A stretch of 64,000 nt of DNA. Source: Hyphomicrobium sp. (GTDB lineage Bacteria; Pseudomonadota; Alphaproteobacteria; Rhizobiales; Hyphomicrobiaceae). Positions 53,558-61,902 of the stretch are shown one piece after another. The first letter of the stretch is position 1. Every line of letters starts with the position of its first letter. Both the position numbers and the translations under genes were made by a program. Under the pieces are notes generated by a model that saw nothing but the letters and a program-made list of their open reading frames with translations, was not told the origin of the DNA and searched no databases. The stretch spans positions 1 through 64,000 of the forward strand of contig JASBSU010000022.1 of NCBI GenBank assembly GCA_030148725.1, written 5' to 3'.

Positions 53558-54526
53558 ATGAGCAAGAAGAAGATCCTCATCACCTGGCCTCTGCCGGAGG
53601 CCGTCATGGCTCGTGCCCGGGCCACATATGACGTCATCGCCCATGGCGACAATCCGAAGATCACCGTCGACGAGATGCTGGAGACCGCAAAGTCGGTCGA
53701 CGCCATCCTGCTGACCCTCAACGAGAAGTGCCCCAAGGCGGTGATCGACAAGGTCCCCGAGAACATCAAGTGCATCTCGACGTTCTCGATCGGCTTCGAT
53801 CACATCGACCTCGAAGCCTGCAAGGCGCGGGGGATCAAGGTCGGCAACGCGCCGCACGGCGTGACGGTCGCGACGGCCGAGATCGCCATGCTGCTGCTGC
53901 TTGGTTCGGCGCGTCGCGCCGCTGAGGGCGAGCACATGATCCGCACGCGCTCGTGGCCGGGCTGGCAGCCGCTGCAGCTCGTCGGTCAGCGCCTCGACAA
54001 CAAGAAGCTCGGCATCTACGGGTTCGGCAAGATTGGCCAGGCGCTCGCACAGCGCGCCCGCGGCTTCGACATGGAAATCCACTACTACGACATCTATCGC
54101 GCCAAGCCCGAGGTCGAGGCGAAGTACAACGCCACGTATCACGACAGCCTCGACAGCCTTCTGAAGGTGTCGCAGTTCTTCTCGATCAACGCGCCTTCGA
54201 CGCCGGAGACGCGCTACTTCTTCAACAAGGACGTGATCGAGAAGCTGCCGCAGGGCGCTATTGTCGTGAACACGGCGCGTGGCGATCTCGTCAAGGACGA
54301 GGACATGATCGCGGCGCTGAAGTCGGGCCGGCTGGCTTATGCGGGTCTCGACGTGTTCGCAGGAGAGCCGAAGATCAACGAAGGCTACTACGACCTGCCG
54401 AACACGTTCCTGTTCCCCCACCTTGGCTCCGCTGCCATCGAGGCGCGGAACCAGATGGGCTTCGAGGCGCTCGACAACATCGACGCGTTCTTCGCGGGCA
54501 AGGATATGCCGTTCAAGCTCGCCTGA
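53558..54526 (+). CDS. hprA: Hydroxypyruvate reductase (D-glycerate dehydrogenase)
   Basis: Reduces hydroxypyruvate to D-glycerate with NADH, a key step of the serine cycle for C1 assimilation. The 322-residue protein has the D-2-hydroxyacid dehydrogenase features: NAD-binding GFGKIG (155-160) and the catalytic Arg241, Glu270 and His288 (TARGDLV, AGEPK, FPHLGS). Large stretches such as KCISTFSIGFDHIDL and GNAPHGVTVATAEIAMLLLL resemble, from memory, the crystallised Hyphomicrobium methylovorum enzyme (322 residues or so). It begins 220 bp after a divergent gene and is followed by a VOC gene 8 bp after its stop. Confidence 0.97.
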   Translation: MSKKKILITWPLPEAVMARARATYDVIAHGDNPKITVDEMLETAKSVDAILLTLNEKCPKAVIDKVPENIKCISTFSIGFDHIDLEACKARGIKVGNAPHGVTVATAEIAMLLLLGSARRAAEGEHMIRTRSWPGWQPLQLVGQRLDNKKLGIYGFGKIGQALAQRARGFDMEIHYYDIYRAKPEVEAKYNATYHDSLDSLLKVSQFFSINAPSTPETRYFFNKDVIEKLPQGAIVVNTARGDLVKDEDMIAALKSGRLAYAGLDVFAGEPKINEGYYDLPNTFLFPHLGSAAIEARNQMGFEALDNIDAFFAGKDMPFKLA

Positions 54527-54534
54527 GGCGGGCG

Positions 54535-54909
54535 ATGATCCAGCTCGGCCGGATCATTCTTTACGTTCAGAACGTCGAGCGCCTGTCGGACTTCTACCGG
54601 CAGGCGTTCGCATTTCCGCTGGTTCAGCACATTCCTGACGAGTGGGCGGTGCTCAAGGCGGGTCACTGCGAGCTGGCGCTGCATCGCGTTGGGCGACCTT
54701 ATCGCGGCGGAACGGCCCGACCGGGTGAGGGAAGCAACGCCAAGGTCGTGTTCCAAACAGACGCGCCGATCGGTGCGATGCGCGACATGCTGATCGCGCT
54801 CGGTGCGACCATGGGAGAGATCAAGCAATATCCGGGATTTACGAGCCAGCTATGCGATGGGCAGGACCCTGAGGGCAACGTGTTTCAGCTTGTCGAAGGT
54901 GTGAGCTGA
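54535..54909 (+). CDS. VOC-family (glyoxalase/dioxygenase-fold) protein
   Basis: A 124-residue protein with the two beta-alpha-beta-beta-beta modules of the vicinal oxygen chelate fold: LGRIILYVQNVERLSDFYRQAF at the start and GFTSQLCDGQDPEGNVFQLVE at the end. Candidate metal ligands are His48-like and the terminal Glu (FQLVE). The substrate is unknown. It starts 8 bp after hprA, so it is almost certainly cotranscribed; a role in handling a reactive C2/C3 intermediate is plausible but only inference. Confidence 0.85.
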   Translation: MIQLGRIILYVQNVERLSDFYRQAFAFPLVQHIPDEWAVLKAGHCELALHRVGRPYRGGTARPGEGSNAKVVFQTDAPIGAMRDMLIALGATMGEIKQYPGFTSQLCDGQDPEGNVFQLVEGVS

Positions 54910-55027
54910 GGGCTAATTCAAAGGTAATACCAAGGGGGGATGCTGAGGGGGAAGGTGTGAACACGCCGCCTTAGGCCCCATTGCGATCCTCGCGATCCGG
55001 GCGGGCGGCTCCAGAAGGAGCACTGCC

Positions 55028-55336
55028 ATGGAATCTTTCGAGCAGAGCAGCACTTCGGTTCCGGAACAGCGCAAGTCCACGTTCGGCGACACGGCGATCT
55101 GGATGCGCGGCCTCTACATGCTGCTGCTGGCGCTGGCTTTCGGCGTGGCGCAGACGCTTCTCTGCATCACGGCCATCGCCCAGTTCTTGTGGCTGCTGTT
55201 TTCCGGCGCGCCGAACGGGCAGCTGACGCGGTTCGGCAGCTCGCTCGCGCGGTGGGTCGCGGAGACGGCGCGTTTTCTCACCCTCGCGAGCGAGGTCAAG
55301 CCGTTCCCATGGGCACCCTGGCCGCCGGCCGAGTAG
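55028..55336 (+). CDS. DUF4389 family membrane protein
   Basis: A 102-residue protein with one strong hydrophobic segment (about residues 29-58) and the family ending FGSSLARWVAETARFLTLASEVKPFPWAPWP. GAAGGAG lies 8 nt before the ATG. DUF4389 proteins occur in many proteobacteria; their function is unknown. It is convergent with the amidase gene, whose stop is one base away. Confidence 0.82.
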   Translation: MESFEQSSTSVPEQRKSTFGDTAIWMRGLYMLLLALAFGVAQTLLCITAIAQFLWLLFSGAPNGQLTRFGSSLARWVAETARFLTLASEVKPFPWAPWPPAE

Positions 55337-55337
55337 T

Positions 55338-56675
55338 TCAGGCCATAAATTCCTCGGCAAGCCAACGCGCGGTGCGCAGAAGACGCGCATCGTCGTGGCG
55401 AAGGCCGACGAGTTGAACGCCGACAGGCAGGCCTTTGGCTTCGAGCAGCGGCAGCGAGACGGTGGGCATACCGAGGTAGGTCCACAGTCCGTTCATGATC
55501 GGGCTGCCGGTGGCGGCGAAGCCTTCGGGCGCCGGGCCGAGCGCTGCGGCGGTTAGAATAGCGCTGAAGCCGCGCATTCCAGCGGCGACTGCACGGTAGG
55601 CCGGCTCCCGCCCGGTGATAGCGCGCAGATACGCCTGAGCGTCGACAGCGCGGCCTTCTTCGAGGCGCTTTGTGAGTCCGGGGGAAATGTGCTCGGGCGC
55701 CTCGTCGAGAAGCGGACCGTAATAGAGAGCGTTCTCCGCAAGCTGCACGATGCGCTGGAATTCGATGACGTCGGCGAGCACCGGCATTTCGATTTCGATA
55801 GCGCGATCGCCGAGCTTTGCAACCAGCGCCTCAAGCGCCGCCTGCATGTCCTTGTCGGCGTCGATCCACGGTGGCGGTTTCACGAAGGCGAAGCGCGGTG
55901 GGACGGGCGGCCGAGCGCGGGTCGTGCCAAGGAGCGGTGGCCGGCTGCGGCGGAAGCTCACCACGTCGTCCGGATCGATCGCCGTCATGTAGTCAGTCAC
56001 GAGCGCGAGGTCCTCGACGCAGCGACCGTAAAGGCCGACCGTGTCGAGCGTGTGCGATTGCATGAGCACGCCGCGCCGCGGCACGAGGCCGAGCGTCGGC
56101 TTGAAGCCGTAGACACCGCAGAATGATGCCGGACGAATGATCGAACCGGCGGTCTGGCTGCCGAGCGCGGCCGGCACCATGTGGTCGGCCACGGCGGCGG
56201 CGGAACCCGCCGACGAGCCGCCAGGCGTGTGTGCGAGATTGGCGGGATTGCGCGTGCGCGCGGGCGTGAGAAGCGCAAGCTCGGTCGTCACCGTCTTGCC
56301 GATAATGATCGCACCGGCGTTGCGAAGCGCGTCGACGCAGGTCGCATCGCGCTCGGGGCGTCTTCCAGCAAAAACGGGTGAGCCGTTTTCGGTGGGGAAA
56401 TCACTCGTGTCGAAGATGTCCTTGGCGCCGACCGGCACGCCGTGGAGCGGGCCCACATCGTCGCCTCTGGCGAGCGCGCTATCGGCCTCGCGTGCCTCGG
56501 ACAAGGCCAGCTCCGGATCGAGATGCGCCCATGCCTCGATCTCGGGCTCGCGTGCGTCGATACGGGCGAGGCAGGCGCCGACCAGTTCGACGGAGGAAAT
56601 GACGCCTTCGCGGATGGCGCGCGCGGCTTCGTGTGCCGAAAGTGCGGTCAGGTCTTTGGGGCGCTGTCGGCTCAT
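55338..56675 (-). CDS. Amidase-signature family amidohydrolase
   Basis: A 445-residue enzyme. The ATG at 56675 gives MSRQRPKDLTALSAHEAAR; an ORF 22 codons longer has no support. The Ser-cisSer-Lys triad is visible: Lys85 (VPVGAKDIF), Ser154/155 in the PGGSSAGS loop and nucleophile Ser178 in GSQTAGSIIRPA. It hydrolyses an amide bond of unknown substrate. A GatA role is unlikely, since gatB and gatC are absent and the loop differs. It lies between the DUF4389 and sgaA genes but on the opposite strand. Confidence 0.88.
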   Translation of the reverse strand: MSRQRPKDLTALSAHEAARAIREGVISSVELVGACLARIDAREPEIEAWAHLDPELALSEAREADSALARGDDVGPLHGVPVGAKDIFDTSDFPTENGSPVFAGRRPERDATCVDALRNAGAIIIGKTVTTELALLTPARTRNPANLAHTPGGSSAGSAAAVADHMVPAALGSQTAGSIIRPASFCGVYGFKPTLGLVPRRGVLMQSHTLDTVGLYGRCVEDLALVTDYMTAIDPDDVVSFRRSRPPLLGTTRARPPVPPRFAFVKPPPWIDADKDMQAALEALVAKLGDRAIEIEMPVLADVIEFQRIVQLAENALYYGPLLDEAPEHISPGLTKRLEEGRAVDAQAYLRAITGREPAYRAVAAGMRGFSAILTAAALGPAPEGFAATGSPIMNGLWTYLGMPTVSLPLLEAKGLPVGVQLVGLRHDDARLLRTARWLAEEFMA

Positions 56676-56944
56676 ACTTTCGGCTGCTCCGGTGCGAGGA
56701 TTCGACGCCCTGCGACCGTGTGGCCACGGCGGTGCGGGCACTCCGTTCCCTTAATCCGTGTCGAAGGTCGAGGCAAACTGCTCAATCCTGGCGCAGGTGG
56801 CTTGACGGCTCTTTGCTTTCGTACCTATAGCTGCTCCTTTCGCGGACAAAAGAAGGCTCCGAGGGGTGCCTCGTGCCCGGTTTCGACCGGGGTGGCGCCG
56901 CAAAGTCTTGCTGCGATACTTGAAGCATGCCGAGGGGAACGTTC

Positions 56945-58141
56945 ATGGCCAATCAGACGGGCCGTCATTTCCTGCAGATTCCCGGACCGACGCCGGTTCC
57001 GGAGCGAATCCTCAATGCGATGTCGCGCCAGATGCTCGACCATCGCGGTCCGGCATTCGGCGAGTTCGGGCTGAAGCTGCTTGCCGACGTCAAGACGATC
57101 TTCAAGACGCAGCATCCCGTCATCATCTTCCCGTCGTCGGGCACCGGCGCGTGGGAGGCGGGCTTCGTCAATACGCTTTCGCCGGGCGATGAGATCCTGA
57201 TCGTCGAGACCGGGCAGTTCGCCGTGCTGTGGCGGAACATGGCAGAGCGTCTGGGCCTCAAGCCGATCGTGATCGCCACCGACTGGCATTCGGGCGCCGA
57301 CGCCAATGCCATCGAGGCGCATCTCAAGAAAGACAAGTCGCACGCGATCAAGGCCGTGTGCGTGGTGCACAACGAGACGTCTACGGGTGCGCGCACGTGG
57401 ATCGACGAGGTCCGCAAGGCCGTCGACGCCGCCAAGCATCCGGCGCTGCTGTTCGTCGATGCCATCTCGTCGCTCGCGGCGATGGATTTCCGCTTCGACG
57501 AGTGGGGCGTCGACGTTGCGATCTCGGGCTCGCAGAAGGGCCTGATGCTGCCGCCCGGCATGTCGTTCACGGCGGTGAGCCCGAAGGCTATTGCCGCTTC
57601 GAAGAAGGCGACGCTGCCGCGCTCTTACTGGAACTGGGACGACCAGCTGGCAATCAATGCCGTGGGGACGTTCCCTTATACGCCGCCGGTCGGGCTTCTG
57701 TTCGGGCTCGCCGAGGCGATCGCGATGCTGCACGAGGAAGGCCTCGACAACGTCTTCGCGCGTCATGAGCGCCTTGCCGAGGCGACGCGTCGCGCGGTGC
57801 GTGGATGGGGTCTCGAAACATGGTGCCGTGATGCGCGTGCGCATTCTCCGGCCGTGACGGCTGTCGCCATTCCGGAGGGGCACAGCGCGGATGCTTTCCG
57901 CAAGGTGGTGCTCGAGAATTTCAATATGTCGCTGGGCACCGGCCTCAACAAATTGGCCGGCAAGGCATTCCGCATCGGGCATCTCGGCTACACGAACGAG
58001 CTGACGGTGCTGGGCGCCCTGTCAGGTGTCGAGATGGGGTTCGATCTGGCCGGCGTGCCGCACCAGAAGGGCGGCGTCGCGGCAGCGATGGCCTATCTTG
58101 CAGAGACGGCGCGGCCGGCGAAGGCAGCCAAGGCTGCCTGA
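56945..58141 (+). CDS. sgaA: Serine-glyoxylate aminotransferase
   Basis: Moves the amino group of serine to glyoxylate, giving hydroxypyruvate and glycine; HprA then reduces the hydroxypyruvate. The ATG at 56945 has GAGGGGAA upstream; an ATG at 56927 contains this Shine-Dalgarno and is unlikely. The 398-residue class V PLP enzyme starts ANQTGRHFLQIPGPTPVPE, and the cofactor lysine is Lys198 in ISGSQKGLMLPPG. Other blocks are SSGTGAWEAG and NETSTGA. Together with hprA 2.4 kb away it marks the serine cycle. Confidence 0.96.
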   Translation: MANQTGRHFLQIPGPTPVPERILNAMSRQMLDHRGPAFGEFGLKLLADVKTIFKTQHPVIIFPSSGTGAWEAGFVNTLSPGDEILIVETGQFAVLWRNMAERLGLKPIVIATDWHSGADANAIEAHLKKDKSHAIKAVCVVHNETSTGARTWIDEVRKAVDAAKHPALLFVDAISSLAAMDFRFDEWGVDVAISGSQKGLMLPPGMSFTAVSPKAIAASKKATLPRSYWNWDDQLAINAVGTFPYTPPVGLLFGLAEAIAMLHEEGLDNVFARHERLAEATRRAVRGWGLETWCRDARAHSPAVTAVAIPEGHSADAFRKVVLENFNMSLGTGLNKLAGKAFRIGHLGYTNELTVLGALSGVEMGFDLAGVPHQKGGVAAAMAYLAETARPAKAAKAA

Positions 58142-58166
58142 TCCCGCAAAGAGCTTTTGAAATTTG

Positions 58167-58195
58167 GAGCCGCTCACATCGTGGGCGGCTCTTTT
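58167..58195 (+). terminator. Intrinsic terminator of sgaA
   Basis: GAGCCGC pairs with GCGGCTC, extended inward by TCAC/GTGG (one G:T pair) to an ATC loop, then TTTTC. It starts 25 bp after the sgaA stop. Confidence 0.85.
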
Positions 58196-58208
58196 CGTTC
58201 GGGCGTTG

Positions 58209-58514
58209 TTACTTCGCGGATGCCTCGAGCATCGCGCCGGTCTTGGCGGACTTGGGCACGTTCGACGGGCCGGAGTAACCAGCGAGCGCGAGCTGGGTTT
58301 TGCATCGCGTGCCAAGCTGCATGTAACGAGCGATGACGCAGCTCTTCACCTTTGCGTAGGTCGGCGAAGCTCCGAGGCAGCCGATCCGGCGCACATCGCC
58401 TTCGCAAGCAGCGCGCAGTGCCGGCGTGACTTCCGGTGGGAGCTTCAGCTCCTCGGCAGCGGCCAGGCTGCCGGGCACAGCAACGCACAATGCAACAACT
58501 CGAACAATCCGCAT
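58209..58514 (-). CDS. Small secreted Cys-rich protein
   Basis: A 101-residue protein with a Sec signal peptide (MRIVRVVALCVAVPGSLAAA) and a mature part with four cysteines (RAACEGD, IGCLGA, KSCVIAR, TRCKTQ), likely two disulfides in the periplasm. The ATG at 58514 has GAGGGGGAAG upstream; the longer ORF lacks this. Similar Cys-patterned small exported proteins are found in Bradyrhizobium and Hyphomicrobium, but I know no function. It is convergent with sgaA. Confidence 0.72.
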   Translation of the reverse strand: MRIVRVVALCVAVPGSLAAAEELKLPPEVTPALRAACEGDVRRIGCLGASPTYAKVKSCVIARYMQLGTRCKTQLALAGYSGPSNVPKSAKTGAMLEASAK

Positions 58515-58749
58515 GACTTCCCCCTCACGAGTGGCAATGAGGAGATCATCACGCAGTGCGATGCAGCAAAATGTTGACGGCTGAACGCTGTGCGACAGAG
58601 GACCACACCTAAAACGCCGCATGGGATACAGGCAGAGCGGAGGAGACGCACTTCGCGGCAGAAAGACTGATCCATGTCGCGGCGCTGGTGTGGATGCATC
58701 TTAGCGCGCCACGCGTTCGCGCGAGGTCCAGAACGACGCGACGACGCCG

Positions 58750-59808
58750 TCAGACGGAAGCGGGGGCCAGGGCCGAGCGCTTGAATGCTGCGAGGCTGTC
58801 GGCGATGCGGCGCGATCTTCCATCGGTGCCGGCAGTGTGGGCGACGACCGCCGCGGCGACGCGCTCGATGGTGTGCGCAAGCTCGCCAGAGATCGGCCAA
58901 ACGCGATCCGCAGCCGGCGCGCGATAAAGCATCGGTCGGTGAGCTTCCTCCTCGGCGAGCGAGAGCTGGAACTCCTGGGCTGCCGCGGCGGTGAGCATGG
59001 CCTGCTCGGCCGGGTGGAGGTGCTCCCACGTCGACAAGTGCACACCGAGGTAGATGGACGAGCCCTGCGCGTTGATGCTCGTGCCGGCGGAGTAAGGTGC
59101 CGCCATCAAGAGGCCGGCAGCATAGCTCGTGATGGCGCCGCCGCATTCGGCCACATCCACGTCGCCTTGCTGCATGGCGTGCGAGATTTTCTGGCCGGGC
59201 GCGAGCGATACCACGTCCATGCCGAGGCCGCGGGCGACGTCGCGGGCGAGACCGCCAACGCAGGCCTTCATTCCGGACAGCGCCGAGACCTGATCAACGT
59301 TGCGCGTCGAAAGAAGAAGGCTTAGCGCGCCCGTATGCGCGGCGAGCAGCGGCTTCAGATCGACATCGGCGGCTAGGTCGTCCCACAGGGCCTGACCGCC
59401 ACCAACCGCGATCCACGATTGGAGATCGCGCGGCGACAGTCCGTGGCGTCCGGGCAATCCGGCGAAGAATGCGAAGCCGCGATGAATGTCCTGAAGTCCG
59501 TCGACCGTGTCGAAGCAGAGGTCGGCGTCGCCGTTGCGAACGGCAGCGGCGGCATCGCTCACGCCGAAGGTGGGTGTGACCTTGAAGCGGCCACCACTCA
59601 TGTCCGTGATGTTGCGGGCGAGCCGGTGTGCCCAGTCAGCCGGGCCGGCAACGCCGTCCTGGTGCGTGACCGAGAGGCGAAGTTCGCGCAGTCCTTTGAG
59701 CGTGGCAGGCGCAGGGATCGCGGGCTCGGCGGCGGCGGTCGTGGTGGCCGCGACGGCGCTGGCTGCTGCCGCTGCACCCGTCGATCTCAGGAATTCACGC
59801 CGGTCCAT
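58750..59808 (-). CDS. TRAP-type substrate-binding protein (DctP family), Tat signal
   Basis: A 352-residue periplasmic binding protein. The ATG at 59808 gives a twin-arginine signal MDRREFLRSTGAAAAASAVAA. The mature protein has the DctP fold landmarks: LRLSVTHQDG at the first strand, ADLCFDTVDGLQDI, and LGMDVVSLAPGQKISHAMQQGDVDVAECGG, the ligand-loop region. No DctQ or DctM membrane subunit is adjacent, so either the permease is elsewhere or the protein is repurposed. The ligand is probably an organic acid, from family knowledge only. Confidence 0.78.
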   Translation of the reverse strand: MDRREFLRSTGAAAAASAVAATTTAAAEPAIPAPATLKGLRELRLSVTHQDGVAGPADWAHRLARNITDMSGGRFKVTPTFGVSDAAAAVRNGDADLCFDTVDGLQDIHRGFAFFAGLPGRHGLSPRDLQSWIAVGGGQALWDDLAADVDLKPLLAAHTGALSLLLSTRNVDQVSALSGMKACVGGLARDVARGLGMDVVSLAPGQKISHAMQQGDVDVAECGGAITSYAAGLLMAAPYSAGTSINAQGSSIYLGVHLSTWEHLHPAEQAMLTAAAAQEFQLSLAEEEAHRPMLYRAPAADRVWPISGELAHTIERVAAAVVAHTAGTDGRSRRIADSLAAFKRSALAPASV

Positions 59809-59924
59809 CGTGGCATCCCCTCGCGCAAGCCAAGTCCGCCGCATCAAACCTCAACGCTTCGTCATTTACAACCGCAGCGGGGCGGCCGCTTATCGTGCGT
59901 CAAATATCTGACAGACCAAGCGTA

Positions 59925-60683
59925 TCAAGTCTTGGCGCATTGCACGGTAACGGACCGGCTGCCGGTACCGATCGTCACTGAGCCGCCATCGCCCATGGGG
60001 CCTCCGGCGGTCGTGCCGGTGTCAGGGCTCGCCGCGCTGCCGTCCGCCGGAGCGGCCGCGCCATTGGGGGGCTGCTGCTGATCTTTGCCGAGGGCGTTGG
60101 CGAAGGCGTCGTTGAGCTTCTGCGAGTCTTCATCTTCCGGGGGCTCATGGATCGCAGCCTTGCAGGTCGCCGGCGCCTTGGCGCTCAGCTTCACCGGATC
60201 GGTTTCTGAATAGTCGAAGGCGATGAAGTAGCTCGAGTCGTAGACTGCGAAGCTGAAGCCTGGAGCGTCGGCGGCGACCGGCTGCTCGAGCGGAAGCGTG
60301 AAGTGCAGCGTGAGAATGCCCTTGTCGGTGTAGTCGAGCCAATAGTCGACCGGCGGCTTGAACTTCAGCGGCGTATTTCCGAGCTTGGCGAAGGTGAAGT
60401 ATTCGAACTCCTTGAGGCCGTCGATGTTGACCTGGGCAAGCTCCTGAAGCTCCTGACGGTCGTACTTGCCATCGCCGTTCTTATCGAGGCCCTCGATGGC
60501 CTGCTGCGTATAGATCTCGTCGAAGGTCCACGCCTGCTGCAGCCCTGTGATGGAGTTGCCGTCATAGAGGACGGTTTCCTGCATCGTCACCCAGACATGC
60601 GGATGCGCTGATGCGCACGTTGCTGCGCAGACCAGCCCGAGAGAGGCAGACAGCGTGAGGAGGCGCATTCTCAAGGCGTGCAC
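59925..60683 (-). CDS. DUF1007 periplasmic protein with EF-hand
   Basis: A 252-residue exported protein. The signal peptide ends near ASA-H (residue 26), and mature HPHVWVTMQ is the DUF1007 hallmark. A canonical EF-hand lies at residues 67-78 (DKNGDGKYDRQE) with all ligand positions filled. The C-terminal 70 residues are Pro/Ala/Gly-rich. DUF1007 genes commonly accompany NicO/RcnA-type nickel-cobalt transporters or zinc systems; here it diverges from znuA. A metal-linked role is suggested by context. Confidence 0.82.
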   Translation of the reverse strand: MHALRMRLLTLSASLGLVCAATCASAHPHVWVTMQETVLYDGNSITGLQQAWTFDEIYTQQAIEGLDKNGDGKYDRQELQELAQVNIDGLKEFEYFTFAKLGNTPLKFKPPVDYWLDYTDKGILTLHFTLPLEQPVAADAPGFSFAVYDSSYFIAFDYSETDPVKLSAKAPATCKAAIHEPPEDEDSQKLNDAFANALGKDQQQPPNGAAAPADGSAASPDTGTTAGGPMGDGGSVTIGTGSRSVTVQCAKT

Positions 60684-60813
60684 GTATCAGTCTCCGATCG
60701 CCGCAGATTGGGAACTCGCAATTGCCGCAACAAGGTGGCGGTTGCGTGGTGACGTCCGGTGCACTAGCTTGCACCGGATAATATCACATTCGAACTCCGG
60801 CTGGACTTATAGC

Positions 60814-61806
60814 ATGATAGGCTGCCTTTGGGCGCTAACGGGTACTTATTGCTGCGCCGATGCCAGCCGATGGAGGGCGGTCCGGCGCGCGTTTGCCGCG
60901 GTCTTGCTGGCAATGTGGGGTTCTGTCGGCGCGCTGGCGGGCGATGCCGACGTGGTGGTGACGATCAAGCCCGTGCACTCGCTGGTTGCGCGTATCATGG
61001 ACGGCGTCGGCACGCCGCTGCTGCTGGTCGATGGAAAGGCGTCTCCGCACAATTTCTCGCTACGTCCGTCGCAGGTTCAGGCCATCAGCAAGGCGGCCGT
61101 GTTCATTCGCGTCTCGGAGAGGCTGGAGCCGTTCACGGGCAAGCTTACGCGGGCGCTGCCAGCCGGTGTCGAAGTGGTGACGTTGGTCGACGCGCCGGGC
61201 GTCAAGTTGCGCGAACAGCGGTTGACCGGCACGTTCGAAGATCATGCCCACGCCGATCATGATGAACACGACGCCGGCCACCAGGCTTTCGACAGCCACA
61301 TCTGGCTCGATCCGGACAACGCGAAAGTCATCAGCGCGCATATCGCCAAGGTTCTGGCGGCGCGGTTTCCGGAGCACGCGGCGCGCTTCCTCTCCAATGC
61401 CGAAGCGCTGAAGTCCGATATCGACGCTTTGACGCGCGAGCTCGCGGCGACGACAGCGCCATTGCATGGCAAGCCGTTCGTGGTGTTTCACGACGCTTAC
61501 CAATATTTCGACCGGCGGTTCGGCCTCGATGCGGTCGGCTCGATCACGGTCAGCCCGGATGTGCAGCCGAGTGCGCGGCGTCTCATCGAATTGCGCCAGA
61601 AAATCCGCGAGCTCAAAGCCGTGTGCGTTTTTGCCGAACCGATGTTCCAGGGCAATTTGATCCTGGCGGTGACGGAGGGAACCGACGCACGCTCGGGGAC
61701 GCTCGATCCGGAGGGGCTGGGGCTGGAGCCCGGACCACAACTCTACTTCGTTCTGATGCGCAATCTGGCCGGCAACCTCAAGGCGTGCCTGGCACCGTCC
61801 AGTTAG
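60814..61806 (+). CDS. znuA: Zinc ABC transporter substrate-binding protein
   Basis: A 330-residue cluster A-I solute-binding protein. I chose the ATG at 60814; it leaves a long N-terminus before the hydrophobic core (RRAFAAVLLAMWGSVGALA-G), so the start is uncertain. The mature protein begins DADVVVTIKPVHSLVARI. Metal ligands include the His in SPHNFSL, His in DSHIWLDP, His in VFHDAYQYF and the Asp/Glu late in the fold. The acidic His loop EDHAHADHDEHDAGH is typical of ZnuA. No ATPase or permease gene follows; these must lie elsewhere. GATA-A-TATC at 60777 upstream could be part of a Zur site, but this is weak. Confidence 0.85.
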   Translation: MIGCLWALTGTYCCADASRWRAVRRAFAAVLLAMWGSVGALAGDADVVVTIKPVHSLVARIMDGVGTPLLLVDGKASPHNFSLRPSQVQAISKAAVFIRVSERLEPFTGKLTRALPAGVEVVTLVDAPGVKLREQRLTGTFEDHAHADHDEHDAGHQAFDSHIWLDPDNAKVISAHIAKVLAARFPEHAARFLSNAEALKSDIDALTRELAATTAPLHGKPFVVFHDAYQYFDRRFGLDAVGSITVSPDVQPSARRLIELRQKIRELKAVCVFAEPMFQGNLILAVTEGTDARSGTLDPEGLGLEPGPQLYFVLMRNLAGNLKACLAPSS

Positions 61807-61850
61807 TGCGGGTGGCGGAGTGGGACGACACACCTTACCGAAAACAAAAA

Positions 61851-61877
61851 GGGCAGCGCCAAGCGCTGCCCTTTTTT
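61851..61877. terminator. Bidirectional intrinsic terminator
   Basis: GGGCAGCGC pairs with GCGCTGCCC (9 bp, CAA loop), flanked by AAAAA on the left and TTTTTT on the right. It lies between convergent znuA and the L,D-transpeptidase gene and should stop transcription from both sides. Confidence 0.93.
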
Positions 61878-61902
61878 GTTGTGCTCGATGAGCGACGACG
61901 AC

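Noticed and set aside
60770-60800. Zur operator before znuA
   Set aside because: GATAATATC is only a short partial palindrome and does not match the alphaproteobacterial Zur consensus well enough to annotate.
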